64,000 nt of DNA, taken from the NCBI GenBank assembly GCA_041749075.1, contig JBGTBY010000016.1, forward strand, positions 15,617 to 79,616. Direction: 5' to 3'. The notes beneath the pieces were generated by a model. That model made no database searches and was not told where the DNA came from. It saw only the letters and a program-made list of their open reading frames with translations. A program made the position numbers and the translations under genes. Origin of the DNA: CAMTWZ01 sp041749075. GTDB lineage: Bacteria; Bacteroidota; Rhodothermia; Balneolales; HLUCCA01. Shown here one piece after another: positions 53,629 to 64,000 of this stretch. Positions within the stretch are counted from its first letter, which is position 1, and each line of letters begins with the position of its first letter.

Positions 53629-54983
53629 GTCAACGTCCTGCCATTGTCGCTATCGCAACTCCTGTCGGTGAAGGGGGCATCGCCGTCATCCGAGTCAGCG
53701 GAAAAGACGCCATCCGCATATCCGATTCCGTTTTCTCAGGAAAATCATTGTTGGATGCGGACTCACACACGGTCCATTTTGGAAAAATAGTTCGCGACGG
53801 ACGTATTGTGGATGAAGTCCTTGCAACGGTCTTCATCGCGCCGAAATCCTATACCGGCGAAGATACCATCGAAATTTCCTGCCATGGCGGCGTTTTGGTC
53901 ACGCAAATGGTGCTTGAAGCCATTCTTTTCGCAGGAGCGAAACCCGCGGAGCCCGGCGAGTTCACTCAACGGGCATTTTTGAACGGGAAGTTGGAATTGA
54001 GTCAGGCCGAAGCGGTGGCCGATCTCATCCATGCGAAAAGCCGAAAAGGCGTCGAAGCCGCGCAACAGCAATTGGAAGGCGCGTTGGGTAACCACATCCG
54101 ATCCTTTCGCCAGGGCATCATCGATATGGTGGCGATGGTGGAATTGGAACTGGATTTCATCGAAGAGGATGTGGAGTTCGCCAGTCGAGATCAATTGCTC
54201 AAACTGATATCCGAGCTCACAACGGAAATCGACCGACTTCTGGACACGTATGAAGCCGGACGCTTAGTGAAGCACGGCATCCGAACCGTGTTCGCTGGCA
54301 AACCGAACGCTGGAAAATCGACATTGATGAATGCCATGATGGGGAAAGATCGCGCGATTGTCTCGGCCATCGCCGGAACCACGCGCGATGTGATCGACGC
54401 CGATTGGAGCTACGACGGCATGCTATTCGTGCTGACCGATACCGCAGGACTACGCGACACCTCCGATCTCATTGAAGCCGAAGGCGTCCGCCGATCCCAT
54501 TCGGCCATGAAGGATGCGGACTTGATCGTTCTACTTCATGATGTCAGCGAGGAGCTGACAGTAGAAGATGAGGCCTTGTGGATCACCATCCGAGACCAAT
54601 ACCCCGATAAATCCATGATTCGGGTTGGCAACAAAGCCGATCTGGCCGCCGGATGTGACTTGAGCGTGTTCGATCTGTGCATATCGGCCACCAGTGGCGC
54701 GCAGCTGGATGTCCTGAAAAAAACAATGCGTGACGCCGTGCTCAAAAACAAGGACATTGACACATCCGGACTATTGGTGACATCCACCCGCCATCGGGAT
54801 GCCTTGGCTAAAACCCGTATCCATCTGGCCGATGCCACATCCGCCATCAACGACGGAAAAGCAGGAGATTTCGTGGCGATTGACCTCCGTGCCGCCTTGC
54901 AAGAATTAGGAACGTTGACGGGTCAGATTACCACGGAAGACTTGTTGGACTCGATATTTAGTAGGTTCTGCATAGGGAAATAG
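53625..54983 (+). CDS. mnmE: MnmE, tRNA modification GTPase
   Basis: A 452-residue GTPase which, with MnmG, installs the aminomethyl-type modification on wobble uridine. The TTG start overlapping the previous stop is supported by the conserved N-terminus (IVAIATPVGEGGIAVIRVSG). Visible: folate-binding N-domain, G1 AGKPNAGKST, G2/G3 IAGTTRDVI and DTAGLRDT, G4 NKAD, and the C-terminal FSRFCIGK. Length and motifs are normal. Confidence 0.97.
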   Translation: MSQRPAIVAIATPVGEGGIAVIRVSGKDAIRISDSVFSGKSLLDADSHTVHFGKIVRDGRIVDEVLATVFIAPKSYTGEDTIEISCHGGVLVTQMVLEAILFAGAKPAEPGEFTQRAFLNGKLELSQAEAVADLIHAKSRKGVEAAQQQLEGALGNHIRSFRQGIIDMVAMVELELDFIEEDVEFASRDQLLKLISELTTEIDRLLDTYEAGRLVKHGIRTVFAGKPNAGKSTLMNAMMGKDRAIVSAIAGTTRDVIDADWSYDGMLFVLTDTAGLRDTSDLIEAEGVRRSHSAMKDADLIVLLHDVSEELTVEDEALWITIRDQYPDKSMIRVGNKADLAAGCDLSVFDLCISATSGAQLDVLKKTMRDAVLKNKDIDTSGLLVTSTRHRDALAKTRIHLADATSAINDGKAGDFVAIDLRAALQELGTLTGQITTEDLLDSIFSRFCIGK

Positions 54984-54987
54984 GAAT

Positions 54988-55055
54988 CAAGTACTCAAGT
55001 ACTCAAGAAGAACAAGGAAGACTCCTGGCTTGAGTACTTGTTCTTCCTTGTTCTT
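54988..55055 (+). repeat. Interleaved inverted repeats (possible H-type pseudoknot)
   Basis: Two perfect stems are interleaved: CAAGTACTCAAG (54996-55007) with CTTGAGTACTTG (55029-55040), and AAGAACAAGGAAG (55008-55020) with CTTCCTTGTTCTT (55043-55055). An additional CAAGTACT copy precedes at 54988. The structure ends ten bases before the PmoA-like ATG and lies just after mnmE. Confidence 0.75.
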
Positions 55056-55065
55056 ATCATACAAG

Positions 55066-56265
55066 ATGTTCGCAATCATACTCGGAACGCTCTTTCTCCT
55101 CTCCCCACCCACCTACCGCATCACCATCAGTGCAGGTGGGATCGATCGCATCAACAGCATCGTCTCGTTTCACATGCCCGATTCGTTTCCAGCAGGGGAG
55201 TATGTGGCCGATTCGACGAGTACGTGTTCTCCCTTGAGTACGTGTGTGATTCAAGTGGATGCGAATTCCATGGCGTGGCTCATCATCGCCGAATTAAATG
55301 CCGGATCCGACATCACGCTTCAATTCAATGGAAAACCAGCCGAACAGTCTAGTGGGATGCGGGCCCAAGCGACAACTCACGATCAAACGATCGCCCTTGT
55401 CTCGAATGGGCGCGACGTGCTTGAATTCTATCAAGGCGTGAATGAACCTCCGGATGAATTGGATGAACGCTACCGTCGCGGCGGCTACATCCATCCCGTC
55501 AAAACCCCATCCGGCACCGTCTTATCCGGTCATCTTCATCCACAAAAGCATTCGCATCATAGCGGGATATGGTCGGCGTGGACCAACACACTTTTCCAAG
55601 GGCGAAATCCCGATTTCTGGAACTTCCAACTCGATCGTGGGCGTGTGGATATCGACACACTTTTGACAAGTTGGTCGGGTTCGGTGCAGGCCGGATTGGA
55701 ATCGGTGAACCGGTTCACAGATTTGACCTCGGGAACACCCATCCCTGTGCTGCTCGAACACTGGGAGCTTCGCGCGTATGCAGTGCCTGTGGATGCCGGG
55801 TACCATGTGTTCGATCTCATCCTCACACAAACGGTGAATGATGGTCAGCCGCTGCTGTTGCCCGAATATCTGTATGGTGGTGTCGGATTTCGCGCGCATC
55901 CGGATTGGGATGACACCAGCACAACCCGCATCCTCACATCGGAAGGCCTCGGTCGACTCGAAGGCCATGCCACCCGCGCGAAATGGTTTAACGCCGGCGG
56001 ATTCACCGATGGCAAACAAGGTGGAATCGCCATTTTGGGACATCCATCCAATTTTCGATTTCCTCAGCCGATGAGACTTCATCCGACCGAGCCGTTTTTC
56101 ATGTTCGCACCGACCCAGATGGGGGAGATGTCCATTCAACCTGGCATTCCATACATCACACGGTATCGGTACATCACCTATGACGGCGAGCCGGATGCGG
56201 CCCTGATTGAGAAATTATGGATGGATTTTGCCTATCCGGTGGGTGTCAGCGTCGAACGACAATAG
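55066..56265 (+). CDS. DUF6807/PmoA-like secreted protein
   Basis: A 399-residue protein. The ATG at 55066 is chosen over a TTG at 55030 that lies inside the repeat structure. It has a hydrophobic N-terminus, a small beta domain, then a large galactose-mutarotase-like sandwich with RYRRGGYIHPVKTPSGTVLS, HLHPQKHSHHSGIWSAW and FNAGGFTDGKQGGIAILGHPSNFRFPQPM in parts, the pattern of the PmoA/DUF6807 family. Such proteins accompany Gfo/Idh oxidoreductases in sugar catabolism; the reaction is unknown despite the PmoA name. It overlaps the convergent small membrane gene by 20 bases. Confidence 0.8.
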   Translation: MFAIILGTLFLLSPPTYRITISAGGIDRINSIVSFHMPDSFPAGEYVADSTSTCSPLSTCVIQVDANSMAWLIIAELNAGSDITLQFNGKPAEQSSGMRAQATTHDQTIALVSNGRDVLEFYQGVNEPPDELDERYRRGGYIHPVKTPSGTVLSGHLHPQKHSHHSGIWSAWTNTLFQGRNPDFWNFQLDRGRVDIDTLLTSWSGSVQAGLESVNRFTDLTSGTPIPVLLEHWELRAYAVPVDAGYHVFDLILTQTVNDGQPLLLPEYLYGGVGFRAHPDWDDTSTTRILTSEGLGRLEGHATRAKWFNAGGFTDGKQGGIAILGHPSNFRFPQPMRLHPTEPFFMFAPTQMGEMSIQPGIPYITRYRYITYDGEPDAALIEKLWMDFAYPVGVSVERQ

Positions 56266-56482
56266 TACGAATGCCTCGGTAAAGTCCGCGAAGGATCCAT
56301 CCTAACAGGTAATACACCACCGATAGGATGATCACGACATGGAATTGCGTGGCCAACTCAGTCCATTGTCCATCATGAATGATGATCGCATACACATTCG
56401 TCAATAACGCCAGGATCAGAAGGATGAACCAGATTCGGAATTCCCGGACCAATGTGGATCCAGAGATGTGAAGGTCTTTCAT
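56246..56482 (-). CDS. Small two-helix membrane protein
   Basis: A 78-residue protein with two membrane helices (about 17-36 and 46-66) and basic ends (RGLYRGIRTIVVRR). Its ATG overlaps the stop of the oxidoreductase gene by four bases, so the two are translated together. No family recognised; it could be a membrane tether for the neighbouring enzymes. Confidence 0.65.
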   Translation of the reverse strand: MKDLHISGSTLVREFRIWFILLILALLTNVYAIIIHDGQWTELATQFHVVIILSVVYYLLGWILRGLYRGIRTIVVRR

Positions 56483-57753
56483 AGTCTGAACTCTGCAGGT
56501 AAGGTTTCGGTGACTCCGGAATAGGTGGCTTTTTCAGCCACCAGCGCCCATATCGACGCATTGTATCCTTGTATGGTCAAAGATTCGGGTGCGGACCCTT
56601 TGCGGATGAAATCCAGAAACGCTTCCAAATACAGCGACGTATCATTCACTTTCCAATCGTCGGAGATGAACTGTCCGCCATACTTGACGGGCTCGGCAGG
56701 AACCCAAGTGGCTGAAGCGATCGGAATCGCATTGAAGACGCTCGATTCGATATCATGGATCAATTGTCGTATGGCGGGTGGCGCCGGTGGCTCTTCCTGA
56801 TATTCCCGGTTCACTTCAAAATCCACCATCCCTTTGCTGCCAAGCGCTTGCACTTGCACGCCATTGTGCTTGTTGCTCTGCAAACAATTGTACACGAAAT
56901 GACTTCCATCCTCATATTTGAATACGAGTCCGAAATTATCCCAAACCTCGCGCTGATCCTTCCAATAATTGGTGCTTCCGCTTCCAACCACGCTAACCGG
57001 TTGCGAATCGAACACCCAATTGGATGAAAAAATGTGATGCGAGCATAATTCAGTGATCATCCCGCCTGAGGTGTCCCGGTACAGTCGCCAATTGAGTTTT
57101 CTATCTAACTCGGATGCGGGTTCGATGCCTTTGTACTCAATCCAATCCTGGTTCCGATTCCAATGTCCGCGAACCATGGTGATCTGCCCATATGTGCCGT
57201 TTCGGATGCGGTCGATCGCGGTGAGATGAACCGGATTGCACGCGCGCTGATATCCTGTCAGCAAGATGGTGTTATGCTGCAAATGCTTGTCGTACATGTT
57301 CTTGGTGTCGGACATGGTTCGTGCCATCACTTTTTCGCAGAACACATGCACGCCGTTCTCGAACGCGGCGACGGTCGGACCGGCATGATGTCCCGGTGGC
57401 GTCGCGATGATCACTCCATCCATCTTCACCTGCTCGAACATCACTCGATAATCCAAAAAGCCAAGGGCTTGGCCATTGCTCCGCTCCACAGCCCGATCTA
57501 GATGAGGTTGATGGTCGTCGCACACGGCTACGATGTCGATGTTCAGCCGTTTCTGCAATTCGACCATCAAATAAAGCAAATACGTCCCGCGACCACCGGT
57601 TCCGACGATACCGATTCGGATGCGGTCCGACGCGCTCTTCCCAATGACTGCCGGATTCTGAAATGCCGCAAGCCAAGGCATCGAGGCCATCGCTACTGTG
57701 GATCCCGCCAATGCTGCGGTCATTTCGAGAAATTGTTTACGATTGATGCTCAT
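56479..57753 (-). CDS. Gfo/Idh/MocA-family oxidoreductase with Tat-like signal
   Basis: A 424-residue NAD(P)-dependent sugar oxidoreductase-like protein. The N-terminus (NRKQFLEMTAALAGSTVAMAS) resembles a twin-arginine signal with RK. The Rossmann part has IRIGIVGTGGRGTYLL and AVCDDHQPHLDRA, then CEKVMARTMSD (EKP-like Lys region), NRNQDWIEY and GGMITELCSHHI with a catalytic-site His. Exported members of this family act on sugars with a tightly held cofactor, often with a PmoA-like partner as seen here at 55066. It is preceded by an apbE-type gene. Confidence 0.88.
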   Translation of the reverse strand: MSINRKQFLEMTAALAGSTVAMASMPWLAAFQNPAVIGKSASDRIRIGIVGTGGRGTYLLYLMVELQKRLNIDIVAVCDDHQPHLDRAVERSNGQALGFLDYRVMFEQVKMDGVIIATPPGHHAGPTVAAFENGVHVFCEKVMARTMSDTKNMYDKHLQHNTILLTGYQRACNPVHLTAIDRIRNGTYGQITMVRGHWNRNQDWIEYKGIEPASELDRKLNWRLYRDTSGGMITELCSHHIFSSNWVFDSQPVSVVGSGSTNYWKDQREVWDNFGLVFKYEDGSHFVYNCLQSNKHNGVQVQALGSKGMVDFEVNREYQEEPPAPPAIRQLIHDIESSVFNAIPIASATWVPAEPVKYGGQFISDDWKVNDTSLYLEAFLDFIRKGSAPESLTIQGYNASIWALVAEKATYSGVTETLPAEFRL

Positions 57754-57756
57754 GAT

Positions 57757-58692
57757 TCACACAATGTGTATGTCCGGTTTGCCGGAGGTGTATAGGATTC
57801 TGACGATTTCACATGGCGGAAGACTGGTTCGGATGTCGGCCAATTCGACATCCGATAACACCAGGCAAGCCGTCGATAGGATTTCCGCATCAACCGCGGA
57901 TTCCGATTTCACACTCACGGTAACCAATTCCTCCACCGGGTATCCGGTCTTGGGTTTGATCACATGACGATGATTCTGCAGTTTTCCGTGATGGTCGATG
58001 AAGAAATTCGACGAAGTCGAGACAGACCCGTCGTTCAGTGCGAATTCATAAGCGCTTCGTCCCGGACTCATATAATCGTTGAGCCCGATTTTCCAATGGT
58101 CTCCAGCCGGATGGGCGCCTTTCGCCAGGATGGAACTTTCTCCGAAACTGATGAACGCATCGCGGATGGAAAACGAATTCAATTGCGTTTCAACCATGTG
58201 TAGGGCATAGCCTTTTCCGAATCCGCCCAGATCCAGCACAATGGAATCATGGCTGAAACTCACCGATCGGTCGGCGTCCGCCAGTGTCACATATCGCATT
58301 CCGGAAGATTCGACAATACCGGCCAATTGCGAATCGGCCTGAGAATTGTCGGTCTTCTCTTTCCAATAATCGAGCAAGGGCCGAAGTGTGATGTCGAACG
58401 CTCCCGTTGTGATGTTGGAAAAATGCTGGCAAGTTTTGAGAATACCGAACAGTTCTTCACCAACAAGAACAGGTGATTTCCACGCATTCTGATTGATCTG
58501 AGAAAGTTCGCTGTAAGGGATGAAGCGGCTGAGGCAGGTTTCGATGCGGTTGATTTCCTGCCTTACATTCAACAGGACCTGTTCAGCCCGTTCGGTTTCA
58601 ATGCCGGGAAGGATGACCTGGCAACGGGTGCCCATCGCGTAAAAACTGTTATGAAAAAGTTGTGGCACGTGGATTTGTTTATCGAAATACAT
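57757..58692 (-). CDS. apbE: ApbE-like FAD:protein FMN transferase
   Basis: A 311-residue flavinyltransferase-like protein: YAMGTRCQVILPG start, TTGAFDITLRPLLDYW, LDLGGFGKGYALHMVE (FAD-binding), and HVIKPKTGYPVEEL near the end. ApbE attaches FMN to Thr of target proteins outside the membrane. There is no clear signal peptide or lipobox, so its side of the membrane is uncertain. It is the first gene of the apbE-Gfo/Idh-small membrane protein operon, three bases upstream of the oxidoreductase. Confidence 0.9.
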   Translation of the reverse strand: MYFDKQIHVPQLFHNSFYAMGTRCQVILPGIETERAEQVLLNVRQEINRIETCLSRFIPYSELSQINQNAWKSPVLVGEELFGILKTCQHFSNITTGAFDITLRPLLDYWKEKTDNSQADSQLAGIVESSGMRYVTLADADRSVSFSHDSIVLDLGGFGKGYALHMVETQLNSFSIRDAFISFGESSILAKGAHPAGDHWKIGLNDYMSPGRSAYEFALNDGSVSTSSNFFIDHHGKLQNHRHVIKPKTGYPVEELVTVSVKSESAVDAEILSTACLVLSDVELADIRTSLPPCEIVRILYTSGKPDIHIV

Positions 58693-58730
58693 CCGAAAGT
58701 AAAACGAAACAAATTATCCACAAAAAATAA

Positions 58731-59963
58731 TCATAAATCAACTCGTATTGTCCGGATGTAGTTGCCACGCTCCGGATCGGTCCAAGCCATCAGAATTCCA
58801 TCATCAACTGCCGCCATTCGTGGAAATCCGGATCGCCGACTCACATCCATCCCGTTGATGTAATGGGTTTTATCCAGGGTGCCGTTCTCATGCCATTTCC
58901 GGATGGCCAATGTGGGTTCCGCGTTTTCGGAACTCAGCCAGCTGATCCAGGCATCGCCATTCGGATCCATCAACACATCCACCCGACCCGAATTCTGGGC
59001 CTCATCGATCACTATGGATTCGCCAAAGGTGATGCCGCCATCGGTCGAGCGCATGGCTTTCACCACCGATTTGCCTTCAGGCATGGTAAACCACGTTGCG
59101 ACCACATGATTCCCGTTGGCGATGATCCGGGGTCCGTTTACCGGACAGCCGCCGATCTCCCATCCATCCGCATTCGGAATGCTGGATTCGCTCCATTCAC
59201 CGGATTCGGTACTGAAACGGGCGATGGCGATGTCTCGGATTTCATTTTCGTCGCGGTTCCGGTAGATGGCCAATGCGCCTCCGGGTACTGCCGTGAGTCC
59301 GGTTTGGCAGCAATCGCAGACAGCAGAATCGATTTCATGCTCATCGGATAGGGAACCGTCGATGGATACTACCGCGGATCGCAAGGTCATGGCGGTGGAC
59401 ATATCCGCCATCCCGGCATGACTGTCATGTTCATCGTGCGACATCCCCTCTGTGTTCCGACCATCCAGCCAGACAGCAAGAACACGCTCCGAATCCAAAG
59501 GTAGGAGGGAGACAAATCCGTGTTCGGTTGGCGTACCATCGGTGTGTGGTGAAAAAGGCTTGCCCCATGTGCCATCGGCTTGCCTCATCGCCATGTTCAC
59601 ATGATAGGCGTATGTGCCACCGTCCACTTTTTGAAGCCAATGCGCCGCGATGGGATCTCCATTCCACGAAACGACCGATGGAAAATCGGCCCAGTTCACA
59701 AAGAAATTGGAGGATGAGGTCACTTTTTCGGGCTCAGACCAAGCGCCACCTTCATATCGCGAAAAGGCGATGCTATAGGTGAGGCTGTCATCCGCCTGAA
59801 GCCAACTCATCACCGTTCCAGCCGAATCGGTGTGCAGATTCGGAAAGCGCGCGCCTTGCGGCGTTGGATTTTCGATGGCGGTGACGACGGGTTGTGGTTG
59901 GACGCTAGGTCCGCATTGCGCCAATAAGAGTAGGCACAGGCTCAGAAATAGATGCTTCATCAT
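58731..59963 (-). CDS. Sialidase-fold lipoprotein with CDCCQT cysteine cluster
   Basis: A 410-residue lipoprotein (lipobox LLLAQC) with beta-propeller blades of sialidase type (TYSIAFSRYEGGAWSEPEKV, KAMRSTDGGITFGESIVI with an Asp-box SxDGGxTF). Uncommon features are the cysteine cluster VCDCCQTGL (near 215) with a further Cys in IGGCPVNGPR, and a His/Asp/Met-rich segment (MSHDEHDSHAGMADMS), which could bind metal such as copper. The catalytic sialidase Arg/Tyr set was not confirmed. It is divergent from the DNRLRE gene, with only 36 bases between starts. Confidence 0.7.
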   Translation of the reverse strand: MMKHLFLSLCLLLLAQCGPSVQPQPVVTAIENPTPQGARFPNLHTDSAGTVMSWLQADDSLTYSIAFSRYEGGAWSEPEKVTSSSNFFVNWADFPSVVSWNGDPIAAHWLQKVDGGTYAYHVNMAMRQADGTWGKPFSPHTDGTPTEHGFVSLLPLDSERVLAVWLDGRNTEGMSHDEHDSHAGMADMSTAMTLRSAVVSIDGSLSDEHEIDSAVCDCCQTGLTAVPGGALAIYRNRDENEIRDIAIARFSTESGEWSESSIPNADGWEIGGCPVNGPRIIANGNHVVATWFTMPEGKSVVKAMRSTDGGITFGESIVIDEAQNSGRVDVLMDPNGDAWISWLSSENAEPTLAIRKWHENGTLDKTHYINGMDVSRRSGFPRMAAVDDGILMAWTDPERGNYIRTIRVDL

Positions 59964-59999
59964 GATAAAGTAGGAATTATATTCTTTGAAGGAGCCATC

Positions 60000-61001
60000 A
60001 TGAAAAGCACACTTTGTACACTATTACTCGCAATACTGGCATTGCCGGTCATCGCACAACCGACTCAGACCCTCGTGTTGGAAGCGGTCAAAGACAACAC
60101 ACTGTATCAGTTGAATACCGGATCGCTCAGCAATGGGAAGGGTTCGTTGTTTGTGGGCGTGACGAATCAATTTCTCATCCGGCGATCGGTGTTGCAATTT
60201 AGTTTCGACGGACTCACCGTCGATATATCGAAGGTTGATAGCGTGAAACTGAGGATGAGTCCGACTTTGTTCAGTCCGGGCGCCGCACCGATGACCATGC
60301 AGATTCATGCGTTGGGAAAAGAATGGGGCGAAGGCACGTCGTTCGCCACAGGTGCCGGCGGATCTGGCGCGGCATCCACGATGGATGATGCCACGTGGAT
60401 CCATGCGAAATTCCCGAACGTCAACTGGACCACAGCCGGAGGCGATTTCAGCTCAACTGTGTTATCGGATTTCACAGTCCGAATCGTGGATCAGGTGGTG
60501 ATGAGCCGTCATGCCGACTCCTTTATGGATGCAGTGGAAAACTGGATTCTCAACCCGGAGACCAACTTCGGAATCATCGTGAAAAATGAGGATGAAGACA
60601 CCCAGCAACAAGCCGTGCGCTTCGCAAGCCGTGAAACGGCCACCAGCCCGGCATCTCGTCCGGTATTGCTCATCTACCACCGGGATGCGATCACGACATC
60701 GATCGATGGTGTGCGCGAACCTCATCCTGAGCGAAGCGAAGGACCTGCATTATTAAGCAACTACCCCAATCCATTCAATCCTTCAACGGAAATACGATGG
60801 ACGATGGACGTAGGACGAGAAACGAGAATCGCTGTTTATGATGTACTTGGACGAGAAGTCAAGATACTTGTCGATGGGATGATGCCATCTGGCCAGCACT
60901 CCATCACGTTCGATGCGGCGGGGTTGCCGAGTGGGATGTATGTAGTGGTTCTTGAATCGGGCGGGATGAGGGATGTGAGGAAGATTACTTTGTTGAAATG
61001 A
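60000..61001 (+). CDS. Secreted DNRLRE-type protein with C-terminal sorting domain
   Basis: A 333-residue protein. The ATG at 60000 follows a ribosome binding site (GAAGGAG) and begins the signal peptide (ends LPVIAQ). The main domain (about 20-225) has the DNRLRE-like beta-sandwich pattern (DNTLYQLNTGSLSNGKG, RRSVLQFSFDG, VKLRMSP). A linker containing PHPERSEGP is encoded by a dispersed 25-base repeat, then an NPFNPST sorting domain ends VRKITLLK. The sorting domain also holds repeated ACGATGGACG words (60790-60810). Likely a type IX-secreted surface protein. Confidence 0.85.
   Translation: MKSTLCTLLLAILALPVIAQPTQTLVLEAVKDNTLYQLNTGSLSNGKGSLFVGVTNQFLIRRSVLQFSFDGLTVDISKVDSVKLRMSPTLFSPGAAPMTMQIHALGKEWGEGTSFATGAGGSGAASTMDDATWIHAKFPNVNWTTAGGDFSSTVLSDFTVRIVDQVVMSRHADSFMDAVENWILNPETNFGIIVKNEDEDTQQQAVRFASRETATSPASRPVLLIYHRDAITTSIDGVREPHPERSEGPALLSNYPNPFNPSTEIRWTMDVGRETRIAVYDVLGREVKILVDGMMPSGQHSITFDAAGLPSGMYVVVLESGGMRDVRKITLLK
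60721..60745 (+). repeat. Dispersed repeat encoding PHPERSEGP, copy 1
   Basis: This 25-base stretch (CTCATCCTGAGCGAAGCGAA then GGACC) is found in exact reverse complement at 61036-61060. Here it is translated as part of the linker before the sorting domain. The motif is a widespread intergenic repeat type in bacterial genomes. Confidence 0.85.
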
Positions 61002-61035
61002 TGATCGAAGCGCGAGGCGCGATGTGCGATGTTTG

Positions 61036-61060
61036 GGTCCTTCGCTTCGCTCAGGATGAG
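61036..61060 (-). repeat. Dispersed repeat copy 2, inverted
   Basis: Exact reverse complement of 60721-60745, placed 35 bases after the stop of the DNRLRE gene. Further partial copies follow at 61103-61126 and 61212-61240. Confidence 0.85.
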
Positions 61061-61110
61061 GGCGGCTTCGCAAATAACGAGTAGATCCCTCGCTACGGGC
61101 TTCGCCCTTC

Positions 61111-61227
61111 GCTCAGGATGACAACGCTTCGATCATAAATAAAAAGCGGCATAACTTTTTCCTAAGCAAACTTGGGTATTTGCTATGCCGCCTCTCCTTT
61201 TAATGGCATTGCGTTGTCATCCTGAGC
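61111..61227. repeat. 16-bp inverted repeat flanking the terminator
   Basis: GCTCAGGATGACAACG (61111-61126) and its exact reverse complement CGTTGTCATCCTGAGC (61212-61227) flank an 85-base segment holding the terminator hairpin. They are degenerate members of the same repeat family as 60721. Confidence 0.8.
61146..61191 (+). terminator. Two-part hairpin terminator after the DNRLRE gene
   Basis: GCGGCATA (61146-61153) pairs with TATGCCGC (61184-61191); inside, AGCAAA pairs with TTTGCT. CTCTCCTTTT follows. The position 145 bases past the stop suggests a terminator moved away by the repeats. Confidence 0.6.
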
Positions 61228-61325
61228 CGCGCAGCGGCGAAGAAGCCATTTACTTGACTTTGCGACATTGAGGTTGTATTCTGACTATGCCAATGTTAAT
61301 TCGATTAACCAAGACCCCGATCGCC

Positions 61326-64000
<2,675 letters not shown>

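Overview
The window looks like a chromosomal segment from a member of the Bacteroidota/FCB group in the broad sense, probably a deep branch (Rhodothermia, Balneolia, Kapabacteria or Ignavibacteria type). Two secreted proteins end in NPFNPST-type C-terminal sorting domains, several promoters carry a TAnnTTTG -7 element, and FtsX/MacB permeases, a tricorn-like protease, LTxxQ periplasmic proteins and ECF sigma/anti-sigma pairs are abundant. The species cannot be named from the sequence. No rRNA, tRNA, CRISPR array, insertion sequence or phage gene was found.

1-13.4 kb is an envelope ABC export locus. It has three large FtsX/MacB-like permeases (the first cut by the window edge), a small lipoprotein, a glycine-rich surface-repeat protein and an ankyrin protein. 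These are followed by a histidine kinase/sigma-54 activator pair on the opposite strand and a divergent HlyD-like adaptor plus ABC ATPase. The adaptor promoter and the second permease promoter share an almost superimposable arrangement: a palindrome TGTCCG-N4-CGGACA, a further CGGACA half-site and a -24/-12-like box. This ties the transporter to the local two-component system. hemW follows the ATPase.

14.5-22.0 kb (minus strand) carries a Wzi-like outer-membrane protein, a giant tricorn-like protease, a porin and an asparagine-synthetase-like enzyme without its N-terminal nucleophile. 22.0-32.9 kb carries a MarR regulator, an NADP-binding reductase, methylmalonyl-CoA mutase, a CotH/lamin-tail secreted protein lying between the mutase and its chaperone meaB, a YceI protein under a promoter overlapped by two MarR-type palindromes, an SbtA/SbtB-like bicarbonate transporter pair with DinB and VOC genes, and an acyl-CoA dehydrogenase. 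32.8-40.9 kb carries a beta-propeller/TM/winged-helix regulator, a CnrYXH-like ECF stress operon, a triple-PAS protein whose first PAS is a LOV domain without the photoactive cysteine, and gcvP.

41.0-50.5 kb is a second ECF sigma/anti-sigma operon next to a cluster of three DUF4874/DUF4832 paralogues, a LamG lipoprotein and a GH114-like protein, probably a surface polysaccharide-processing locus. 50.6-60 kb carries a metzincin, a CheY protein, mnmE, and a PmoA-like/Gfo-Idh/ApbE group with a sialidase-like lipoprotein. 60-64 kb carries a DNRLRE secreted protein surrounded by dispersed repeats, then a large secreted metalloprotease/beta-helix protein.

The most striking observation is at the end. 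A (TC)14T tract lies in the signal-peptide region of that last protein and puts the upstream ATG out of frame. Loss of one repeat unit would restore the frame, the hallmark of a phase-variable contingency gene. Short intergenic repeats (7- and 8-bp tandem words, a possible H-type pseudoknot, a 25-bp inverted repeat) are the other recurring oddity.
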